Shown: positions 1 through 5,336 of the stretch, in pieces
How positions within the stretch are numbered: position 1 is the first letter of the stretch
Layout: the number at the start of each line of letters is the position of its first letter
Origin: JAQGMO01 sp050954505
GTDB lineage: Bacteria > Pseudomonadota > Gammaproteobacteria > Burkholderiales > Burkholderiaceae_D
Assembly: GCA_050954505.1 (NCBI GenBank)
Contig: JBPBPY010000111.1
Coordinates: 1 to 10,079 of the forward strand
Direction: 5' to 3'
Length of the DNA: 10,079 nucleotides
The notes under the pieces: generated by a model
The model's database searches: none
What the model saw: the letters and a program-made list of their open reading frames with translations, nothing else
What the model was told of the DNA's origin: nothing
Position numbers and translations under genes: made by a program

Positions 1-96
1 CAAGCCACCGCCTATGCCCAGCAAGCCGCCAGCCACGCCGAGTCCCAGACCGATGCCGAAGTTCATCAATGCCACAAGTACTGTGTGAGAAGTCAT
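1..96 (-). CDS. TauE/SafE (TSUP) family permease, N-terminal fragment
   Basis: Only the first 32 codons are inside the window; the gene runs off the left edge. The peptide is a hydrophobic, glycine-rich first membrane segment ending in AGGLLGIGGGL. That G-x-x-G-I-G-G-G pattern is typical of the first half-repeat of TSUP permeases (TauE/SafE/YfcA), inner-membrane proteins that move sulfite, sulfonates or other small organic anions. The ATG at 96-94 is preceded by AGGA with a 5-nt spacer, a good ribosome binding site. The gene lies downstream of paoC on the same strand and could be cotranscribed with it. The substrate cannot be told from this fragment, and the family call rests on one motif. 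Confidence 0.6.
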   Translation of the reverse strand, partial: MTSHTVLVALMNFGIGLGLGVAGGLLGIGGGL

Positions 97-293
97 GCTG
101 ATCCTGGAGAAATCGTGCAGCGTCCCGGGGCGGGATGCAGCACTGCGTGCCAGGCCATTATCTCAGCATCGACTTCATTGCGGCCAGCATTGACATGCCG
201 CTGACCGCTGGCATCGACATCAACGTCAACATCAACGCCGGCATCAGCATCGATATCGATACCGACACCGACACCGACAGGATTCCAGGTCAA
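93..293 (-). CDS. Possible 66-residue low-complexity ORF bridging paoC and the permease gene
   Basis: This frame opens with a TTG that overlaps the paoC stop (TTGA, 293-290). It closes with a TGA that overlaps the permease start (ATGA, 96-93), so it exactly fills the gap between two genes. Residues about 6-30 alternate Val/Ile/Ala with Gly or Asp (VGVGVGIDIDADAG, then VDVDVDVD), which is simply the translation of the hexamer repeat at 210-281. The remainder (MAWHAVLHPAPGRC) has no recognisable domain. I see no good ribosome binding site for the TTG. It may be a coincidental open frame through a repeat; reinitiation after paoC is the only way I would expect it to be translated. No function is proposed. 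Confidence 0.2.
   Translation of the reverse strand: MTWNPVGVGVGIDIDADAGVDVDVDVDASGQRHVNAGRNEVDAEIMAWHAVLHPAPGRCTISPGSA
210..281. repeat. Degenerate hexanucleotide tandem repeat
   Basis: About twelve consecutive 6-nt units of the form RRCATC, RACRYC or GACACC fill 72 bp. The best-conserved stretch is GATATC-GATACC-GACACC-GACACC near 252-275. On the minus strand the repeat begins 8 nt after the paoC stop codon. The period of six keeps any reading frame open, which explains the short ORF across it. It resembles an aged microsatellite. Confidence 0.7.
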
Positions 294-2488
294 CCGTAGG
301 CCGGCATCTTCTCAAGCAGCTTGTCGAGCGTGACCGGATAATAGCGCACGCGCACGCCGGTAGCGTTGTAGACCGCATTTGCAATCGCCGCCGCCACGCC
401 ACACAGCCCGAGCTCGCCCACGCCCTTGGCCTTCATCGGAGAGGAGATGGGATCAGTCTCGTCGAGAAAGATCACTTCCTGGTGGGGAATGTCGGCGTGA
501 ATCGGCACTTCATAACCCGCCAGGTCATGGTTGACGAAAAAGCCGCTGCGCTTGTCGACCACCAGATGCTCCATCAAGGCTGCGCCCACTCCCATGGTCA
601 TGGCGCCGATCACCTGGCTGCGCGCCGACTTGGGGTTGAGGATGCGCCCTGCCGCGCAAACCGCCAGCATGCGCCGCACCCGCACCTCGCCGGTTGCGGC
701 ATCGACGCCGACTTCGACAAAATGGCCGGCAAAGGTCGACTGCTGGAACTTCTTGTCGAGGTCGCCGTATTCCATGAAGTCCTCGACCACCAGTTCGCCG
801 CCTTCAGCGGCCTGGGACAATGGCGCCGCCCGCTCGCCCACCCGTACCATGCCGTCGGCGAACACGGTGTCTTCGGCTTTCAATCCCAGGTTCTTGCACA
901 CGGCTTCGCGCAGCTTGACGCAGGCGGCATACACGCCAGCGGTCGAACTGTTGGCGCCCCATTGGCCGCCGGAACCGGCCGAGACGGGAAAGTCGGAGTC
1001 GCCCAGGCGCACTTCGACCTTGTCCAGCGTCAGCCCCATCATCTCGGCGGCTGTCTGGGCAATGATGGTATAGCTGCCGGTGCCGATATCGGTCATGTCG
1101 GTTTCCACCGTGACCACGCCACGGCGGTCCAGGCGCACGCGCGCTGCCGACTTCGACAACAGGTTGTTGCGAAAACCTGCAGCCACACCGAGACCCACCA
1201 GCCAGCGGCCGTCGCGCACCTGGGCCGGTTTTGCCTGGCGCGCACTCCAGCCAAATTTTTGCGCGCCCAGGCGCAAGGCCTCGACCAGCCGGCGCTGGGA
1301 AAACGGCCGGCTGCGCTCTTCCGAGTCGACCTTGGTGTCGTTCATGATGCGAAACTGGATTGGATCGAGGCGCAATTTTTCCGCCATTTCATCGATGGCG
1401 ATTTCCAGCGCCATCAAGCCCGGCGCTTCGCCCGGCGCGCGCATGGCATTGCCTTCCGGCAGATCGAGTTCGGCCAGCCGGGTATGGGTCATGCGGTTGG
1501 CGCCGGCGTACAAGAGACGGGTTTGCTGGGTGGCGTTTTCGGGACTGCCGCCTTTCAGGTCACCGGACCAGCTTTCATGGCCAATTGCGGTGATCTTGCC
1601 ATCGCGCCCGGCGCCAATGCGAATGCGCTGGATGGTGGCCGGACGGTGGGTGGCATTGTTGAACATCATCGGGCGCGTCAGTGCCACTTTCACCGGCCGC
1701 TTTGCCGCCCGTGCGCCCAGCGCTGCCAGCACGGCATCGGCGCGCACGAACAGCTTGCCGCCAAAACCGCCGCCAATATAGGACGAGACCAGCCGCACTT
1801 TTTCCTTCGGCATGCCGAGCGTCTTGGCCAGGTCGCCGCGGCTCCAGGCAATCATCTGGTTGGCCGTCCATACGGTGAGCTTGTCGCCGCTCCACGAGGC
1901 CGTGGTGGCAAACGGTTCCATCATTGCGTGGGCCTGGTCGGGCGTGGTGTAGCTGGCGTCCAGGCGCACCGCCGCATTCTTGAACGCGCCTTCGAAGTCG
2001 CCAACGGCGCTATCGGGTTTGCCTTTGCCCGGCTTGTCGGCTTGCTGGCGCTCTTCAGCCAGGTCGAACCTGCCTTGCTTGATGACGTACTGCACATGCA
2101 CCAGCTGCGCTGCGGCGCGCGCCTGTTCGAAAGTTTCGGCCACCACGATGGCAATCGCCTGGTGGTAATGCTGGACCTCGGGGCCGCCCAGCAGACGGGC
2201 GGTGTTGTAAGTACCCTGGCCCAGCTTGCCGGCATTGTCAGCCGTGACGATGGCCAGCACGCCTGGTGCGCGCCGGGCCTCGGCAAGGTCGATGGCATCG
2301 ATGCGGCCCTTGGCAATACCGGCGCCAATGACATAGCCATAAGCGGCATTGGGAACTGCGGCATGCTGTTCATAGGCATACGGCGCGCGGCCGCTGACTT
2401 TCAGCGGGCCGTCGACGCGGCTGGTGGGCTTGCCGATGATCTTCAGCTGATCGATCGGGTTGGTGGTGGCAGGCGTATCGAATTTCAT
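290..2488 (-). CDS. paoC: Periplasmic aldehyde oxidoreductase, molybdenum cofactor-binding catalytic subunit PaoC
   Basis: This is the large catalytic subunit of a xanthine oxidase-family enzyme that oxidises aldehydes, especially aromatic ones, to carboxylic acids in the periplasm. The E. coli homologue uses molybdopterin cytosine dinucleotide. The protein has 732 residues, the same length as I recall for E. coli PaoC, and it follows that sequence from MKFD to the LDKLLEKMP tail. Visible motifs are GGGFGGK at 239-245, MRAPGEAPG at 349-357, Arg440 in AAGFRNN, DIGTGSYT at 467-474, the Ser/Gly-rich SAGSGGQWGAN at 503-513 and the catalytic Glu692 in KGVGELGLCG. Arg440 and Glu692 fall at the residue numbers reported for the E. 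coli active site. It has no signal peptide, as expected if it is exported as a passenger of Tat-targeted PaoA. The ATG lies 4 nt after the paoB stop and is preceded by AAAGG. Nothing appears truncated. Confidence 0.96.
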   Translation of the reverse strand: MKFDTPATTNPIDQLKIIGKPTSRVDGPLKVSGRAPYAYEQHAAVPNAAYGYVIGAGIAKGRIDAIDLAEARRAPGVLAIVTADNAGKLGQGTYNTARLLGGPEVQHYHQAIAIVVAETFEQARAAAQLVHVQYVIKQGRFDLAEERQQADKPGKGKPDSAVGDFEGAFKNAAVRLDASYTTPDQAHAMMEPFATTASWSGDKLTVWTANQMIAWSRGDLAKTLGMPKEKVRLVSSYIGGGFGGKLFVRADAVLAALGARAAKRPVKVALTRPMMFNNATHRPATIQRIRIGAGRDGKITAIGHESWSGDLKGGSPENATQQTRLLYAGANRMTHTRLAELDLPEGNAMRAPGEAPGLMALEIAIDEMAEKLRLDPIQFRIMNDTKVDSEERSRPFSQRRLVEALRLGAQKFGWSARQAKPAQVRDGRWLVGLGVAAGFRNNLLSKSAARVRLDRRGVVTVETDMTDIGTGSYTIIAQTAAEMMGLTLDKVEVRLGDSDFPVSAGSGGQWGANSSTAGVYAACVKLREAVCKNLGLKAEDTVFADGMVRVGERAAPLSQAAEGGELVVEDFMEYGDLDKKFQQSTFAGHFVEVGVDAATGEVRVRRMLAVCAAGRILNPKSARSQVIGAMTMGVGAALMEHLVVDKRSGFFVNHDLAGYEVPIHADIPHQEVIFLDETDPISSPMKAKGVGELGLCGVAAAIANAVYNATGVRVRYYPVTLDKLLEKMPAYG

Positions 2489-2492
2489 GGTC

Positions 2493-3446
2493 TTAGCCTT
2501 TCTTTGCTTCAGCCAGCACGGCGGCCAGCGTACGCTGCACCAGCGCGATCTTGAAGGCGTTTTCGGAAGTGGTCCTGGCGCCCGCCAGCAGCTGCGCGCT
2601 CATGGTCTTGGCGCCGCGCGGCAGACTTGCCTCGGCTGCCTCCACGCGCCAGGGTTTGTGCGCCACGCCGCCCACGGCCACCCGGCCGCTGCCGTCACGC
2701 TGGACCACGGCCGCCACCGAAACGAGGGCAAATGCATAGGATGCGCGGTCGCGTACCTTGCGGTAGACATGGGTGCCGCCCAGCGGTTTGGGCAAGGTGA
2801 CGGCAGTGATCAGCTCGCCGGGCTCCAGCGCGTTTTCAATTTGTGGCGTATCGCCCGGCAGGCGATGGAAGTTTGCAATCGGTATCACGCGCGCCGAGCC
2901 ATCGGGCTTCACGGTTTCAATTTGCGCATCGAGCAGGCGCATGGCGACCGCCATGTCGCTTGGATGGGTGGCGATGCAATGGTCGCTGGCGCCCAGCACG
3001 GCATGCAGGCGCGTATAGCCACCGATGGCCGAACAACCGCTGCCGGGCTGGCGTTTGTTGCAAGGCTGGTTGGTGTCGTAAAAATACGGACAGCGGGTGC
3101 GCTGCAGCAGGTTGCCGGCAGTGGTGGCCTTGTTGCGCAGCTGCATGGAGGCGCCGGACAGCAAGGCGCGCGCGAGCACGCCATAGTCGCGCCGTATCCG
3201 GGCGTCGGACGCCAGGTCGGTGTTGCGCACCAGGGCACCGATGCGCAGGCCGCCATTGGGCAGCGCATCGATCTTGTCGAGCGCCAGGCCGTTGACATCG
3301 ATCAGGTGGGCCGGGGTTTCGATTTCCAGCTTCATCAGGTCGAGCAGATTGGTGCCGCCGGCGATGAATTTCGCGCCCGGCGTACGCTGTGCAGCCTGCG
3401 CCGCTTCGGCCGGGGTGCTGGCGCGCTGGTAGGTGAAGACTTTCAT
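2493..3446 (-). CDS. paoB: Periplasmic aldehyde oxidoreductase, FAD and [4Fe-4S] subunit PaoB
   Basis: This 317-residue medium subunit passes electrons between FAD and the iron-sulfur clusters. The FAD-binding stretch GAKFIAGGTNLLDLMK covers residues 24-39, and TTAGNL near 108-113 is the second conserved flavin-site motif. Cys119, Cys129, Cys138 and Cys157 sit in an insertion (RTRCPYFYDTNQPCNKR and following) that in PaoB binds an extra [4Fe-4S] cluster absent from ordinary xanthine dehydrogenases. The C-terminal domain carries KVRDRASYAFALVSVAA, typical of the CO dehydrogenase flavoprotein C-terminal fold. The open frame extends 71 codons further upstream, but that part is out-of-frame paoA sequence. 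The ATG at 3446 is chosen because it has a strong GGAGGTG site, matches the PaoB N-terminus (MKxFTY) and overlaps the paoA stop. Confidence 0.95.
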   Translation of the reverse strand: MKVFTYQRASTPAEAAQAAQRTPGAKFIAGGTNLLDLMKLEIETPAHLIDVNGLALDKIDALPNGGLRIGALVRNTDLASDARIRRDYGVLARALLSGASMQLRNKATTAGNLLQRTRCPYFYDTNQPCNKRQPGSGCSAIGGYTRLHAVLGASDHCIATHPSDMAVAMRLLDAQIETVKPDGSARVIPIANFHRLPGDTPQIENALEPGELITAVTLPKPLGGTHVYRKVRDRASYAFALVSVAAVVQRDGSGRVAVGGVAHKPWRVEAAEASLPRGAKTMSAQLLAGARTTSENAFKIALVQRTLAAVLAEAKKG

Positions 3447-4111
3447 GCGGCACCTCCGGCAACTTCGCTGATGGCATCGATGATGTTGGAATAGGCGCCA
3501 CAGCGGCAGATGTTGCCGCTCATGCGTTCGCGGATTTCCATGATGCTGATGGTGGGCCGCTCGGTCAGGCTGCCGGTGACATGGCTGGGCAAGCCCTGGC
3601 GGATTTCTTCCAGCACGGCGACGGCAGAGCAGATCTGCCCGGGTGTACAGTAGCCGCACTGGAAGCCGTCATGCTTGATGAAGGCGGCCTGCATCGGATG
3701 GAGCTTGTCTGCGCTGCCGATGCCTTCGATGGTGGTCAGCTTCGACCCCTCATGCATGACCGCAAGCGTGAGACAGGAATTGATGCGCCGGCCATCGAGG
3801 ATGACGGTGCAGGCGCCGCACTGGCCATGGTCGCAGCCCTTCTTGGTGCCGGTCAGCTGCAGGTTCTCGCGCAATACATCGAGCAGTGTGGTTCGGGCGT
3901 CGACTTCAAGACGGTGCAGCTGGCCATTGACTTCGATGGCGACCTTGGCCGTTACAGGCGGTTTGGCCGGGGCAGTGGCCACAGCGGCGGCGGGAGCTGG
4001 GGCAGGCTTGGCTGCTGCACAGGTCAGCGGCAGCGCCGTGGCCGTGGCGGAAACGGCGCCGGCAATGAGCAGGTCGCGGCGGCTGAGTTTGACATCGGTG
4101 ATATTGTCCAT
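3443..4111 (-). CDS. paoA: Periplasmic aldehyde oxidoreductase, [2Fe-2S] subunit PaoA with Tat signal
   Basis: This 222-residue small subunit holds two [2Fe-2S] clusters and directs the assembled enzyme to the Tat pathway. The N-terminus has a twin-arginine motif (SRRDLLIAG, Arg11-Arg12) followed by an Ala-rich hydrophobic segment and an Ala/Pro linker to about residue 52. The plant-ferredoxin-type domain supplies Cys93, Cys98, Cys101 and Cys113 (CDHGQCGACT pattern). The helical domain supplies Cys152, Cys155, Cys202 and Cys204 (FQCGYCTPGQ and GNICRCGAYSN). All eight ligands are present. The ATG at 4111 is preceded by AAAGGAAA about 10 nt upstream. It is the first gene of the operon, and its TGA overlaps the paoB ATG by 4 bp, so translation is probably coupled and subunit output balanced. 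Confidence 0.95.
   Translation of the reverse strand: MDNITDVKLSRRDLLIAGAVSATATALPLTCAAAKPAPAPAAAVATAPAKPPVTAKVAIEVNGQLHRLEVDARTTLLDVLRENLQLTGTKKGCDHGQCGACTVILDGRRINSCLTLAVMHEGSKLTTIEGIGSADKLHPMQAAFIKHDGFQCGYCTPGQICSAVAVLEEIRQGLPSHVTGSLTERPTISIMEIRERMSGNICRCGAYSNIIDAISEVAGGAA
3451..3457 (-). promoter_or_regulatory. Strong ribosome binding site of paoB
   Basis: GGAGGTG on the minus strand lies 4 nt before the paoB ATG, inside the end of paoA. It fixes the paoB start at 3446 rather than at any of the more upstream start codons in the same open frame. Confidence 0.8.
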
Positions 4112-4180
4112 GGGGGTTGTTTCCTTTCACGCATGATCGGGGAACACCTGCGGCCGGGGACTGCGTTGAAGACGGCCTGG

Positions 4181-4220
4181 CATAGGCTGGCCTAGGCTGA
4201 CATAGGCTGGCATAAGCTGC
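4181..4220. repeat. Four 10-bp tandem repeats upstream of paoA
   Basis: Four contiguous decamers are seen: CATAGGCTGG, CCTAGGCTGA, CATAGGCTGG and CATAAGCTGC. Units 1 and 3 are identical; units 2 and 4 differ from them at 2 positions each. The 10-bp period is close to one DNA helical turn, so each unit would show the same face to a bound protein. The array sits 70-110 bp upstream of the paoA start. It could be a direct-repeat operator or a leader-region element, or merely a local duplication. Confidence 0.7.
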
Positions 4221-4266
4221 TGGCATGGCGCGCGGCAACACAGCGCGGACGAGGCACGCTGTGGCC

Positions 4267-4272
4267 ATCATA
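4267..4272 (-). promoter_or_regulatory. Candidate -10 element for paoABC
   Basis: TATGAT on the minus strand would place a transcription start near 4260 and give a leader of about 150 nt before paoA. The hexamer 16-18 nt upstream is GC-rich (TTCCCC or similar) and does not look like a -35 box. If real, this promoter would need an activator. The palindrome at 4304-4325 would then lie at about -44 to -65, a usual activator position. A single hexamer match in a 384-bp region is weak evidence. Confidence 0.3.
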
Positions 4273-4303
4273 ATCACACTGGCGCGGTTGGGGAAGTCCT
4301 GCA

Positions 4304-4325
4304 GCTTGCATGCGCCTATGCAAGC
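4304..4325. promoter_or_regulatory. Perfect 8-bp inverted repeat, likely operator of paoABC
   Basis: GCTTGCAT, a 6-nt spacer and ATGCAAGC form a 22-bp dyad. Two further pairs match outside a single mismatch on each side. There is no T-tract in either direction, so it is more like a protein-binding site than a terminator. It is the strongest symmetric element between paoA and the next gene. No regulator gene is adjacent in the window, so the binding protein is unknown. Confidence 0.5.
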
Positions 4326-4495
4326 GGCTCATTTATTGCCGTCAGAAAACAAATGTTGGACTTTTGCTGGAGAATGTCCGAAATTGCGGCAAGAGGCCGG
4401 CAACACCGTTCTGATCGAAAAAATAGTTGGATTTTCCTGGAACTGCCTGCCAGGCTGATGCGACACATGGTCATTATTGCAACTACAAGCCCATC

Positions 4496-4789
4496 ATGTC
4501 TTCCATTCGAATCAATCGTGCCAATGCCTATCGCCGTATGGCATTGGAAAGAAGTTATGCCGACGAAACGCCGGTCAAGCCGCTGCCGGAACTTTCGCGC
4601 CAGCCATCACAGGAAAATCATCATCCCAAATCCATGCCGGGCCAGGGTGAAGGACGTGTCATGGAAATGAGGCTGCGCAAGGCCATCATGGACATGCCGA
4701 TGAGAACAGCACGCCGGGGCGCCAAGAGTGCGGCCAAGTCCGCAGCGGGTCCACGTGCGAGCAGCAGTGGCATTACGAAAAACAAATAG
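4496..4789 (+). CDS. Possible small basic protein, 97 residues
   Basis: I do not recognise this protein. The frame starts at ATG 4496 (MSSIRINRANAYRRM). The N-terminal half is Arg/Glu-rich, the middle is Pro/Gln/His-rich, a Met-rich stretch (VMEMRLRKAIMDMPM) lies near residues 55-69, and the C-terminus is a low-complexity basic tail (ARRGAKSAAKSAAGPRA). The net charge is strongly positive, which would suit nucleic-acid binding, but that is inference from composition only. There is no clear Shine-Dalgarno sequence before the ATG. The frame could begin further upstream, but the codons there look non-coding. It diverges from paoA and converges with the 86-residue gene. No signal peptide or membrane segment is visible. 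Confidence 0.4.
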   Translation: MSSIRINRANAYRRMALERSYADETPVKPLPELSRQPSQENHHPKSMPGQGEGRVMEMRLRKAIMDMPMRTARRGAKSAAKSAAGPRASSSGITKNK

Positions 4790-4880
4790 GCGCGAGTTCT
4801 TTCCCTACGCAGTGCAGCCTGGCTCCAGCGCCTTGCAGCGCAGCCCGATTGATTGAGGCAGATGGTCGCCAATTGGCACT

Positions 4881-4912
4881 GCAGCCTGCCCGGTGAAACC
4901 CGCGCAGGCTGC
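4881..4912. terminator. Stem-loop between convergent small genes, possible terminator
   Basis: GCAGCCTGC at 4881-4889 pairs perfectly with GCAGGCTGC at 4904-4912. After one C-C mismatch, CGG/CCG extends the stem by three more pairs. It lies between the stop of the plus-strand ORF (4789) and the stop of the minus-strand 86-residue gene (4958), where a shared terminator is expected. Neither side has a U-tract, so intrinsic termination is not assured. A 10-bp palindrome (GCCAATTGGC, 4868-4877) lies next to it. Confidence 0.35.
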
Positions 4913-4957
4913 GAATGCGCTGCATCGGCCTCGATCAAGTCCCTGGTCTGCCCAACC

Positions 4958-5218
4958 TCAGGCAGCAGGCAGATCCGTCACTGCAACGATCGTGGTCTTG
5001 TACAGGTTGGCCAAAGGTTTCTTTTTCCTGGCCCACGCCGCAGCCTGCTGTGCTTCGGCCATGGTCATCAACGAGGCCTTGTCGCGGCTGCGAATGAATG
5101 ACACGCCTTCGAATACCCCTTCCTTGCTGCGCATGGCCTTGGCATACACCGGCAAATCGTTTTCGGCAGGATTCTTCTTCTGTTGCTGCAGCAGATAAAG
5201 TGGAGGCGATTCGGTCAT
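4958..5218 (-). CDS. Uncharacterised small protein, 86 residues
   Basis: No family is recognised. The protein begins MTESPPLYLLQQQKKNP and is probably soluble and cytoplasmic, as there is no signal peptide or membrane helix. Its middle (EGVFEGVSFIRSRDKASLMTMAEAQQAAAWARKKKP) mixes a beta-like stretch with a Lys/Arg/Ala helix, and the C-terminus has a predicted strand (KTTIVAVTDLP). Third positions are G/C-rich as in the neighbouring genes, whereas the alternative open frame on the same strand (4935-5303) reads as Cys/Arg-rich nonsense. A good promoter lies at 5275-5303. No Shine-Dalgarno is seen before ATG 5218. An internal ATG at residue 29 has AAGG just upstream and could be the true start. 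Confidence 0.6.
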   Translation of the reverse strand: MTESPPLYLLQQQKKNPAENDLPVYAKAMRSKEGVFEGVSFIRSRDKASLMTMAEAQQAAAWARKKKPLANLYKTTIVAVTDLPAA

Positions 5219-5274
5219 GGCTGCAATGGATAGGGTGCGGGCCGTGGAGGCGCGGGACGAGAGACAAGGCAGCC

Positions 5275-5303
5275 ATCATAGCGCGTTGACTCGCTTTGCT
5301 CAA
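5275..5303 (-). promoter_or_regulatory. Sigma70-like promoter for the 86-residue gene
   Basis: On the minus strand TTGAGC (5303-5298), a 17-nt spacer and TATGAT (5280-5275) match the sigma70 consensus in 9 of 12 positions with ideal spacing. Transcription would start near 5268, giving a leader of about 50 nt before ATG 5218. It lies just downstream of the transporter stop codon, so the small gene is probably its own transcription unit. Confidence 0.5.
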
Positions 5304-5336
5304 ATCGGCACAGTGTCGACCCGGCGTGCTTCGTGT

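Noticed and set aside
116..139. Hairpin TGCA-GCG-TCCCG-GGG-CGGGA-TGCA as a terminator after paoC
   Set aside because: The stem is short, has a 3-nt bulge and a 3-nt loop, has no T-tract, and sits only 20 nt before the permease start.
482..2554. 690-residue plus-strand open frame opposite paoC, with shorter frames at 531-1073 and 1080-1781
   Set aside because: They are antisense shadows of paoC in GC-rich DNA. The products are His/Gln/Ala- or Arg/Ser-rich without domains, while the minus strand encodes a full PaoC with all catalytic residues.
2460..3494. 344-residue plus-strand open frame opposite paoB
   Set aside because: It is an antisense shadow; the minus-strand frame is an intact PaoB with FAD and cluster ligands.
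3447..3659. 71-codon N-terminal extension of paoB
   Set aside because: It reads through paoA in the wrong frame. The ATG at 3446 has a strong ribosome binding site and gives the normal PaoB length.
4935..5303. 122-residue minus-strand frame overlapping the 86-residue gene
   Set aside because: Its residues are Arg/His/Cys/Gln-rich and non-coding in character, and it would start at the -35 box of the predicted promoter.
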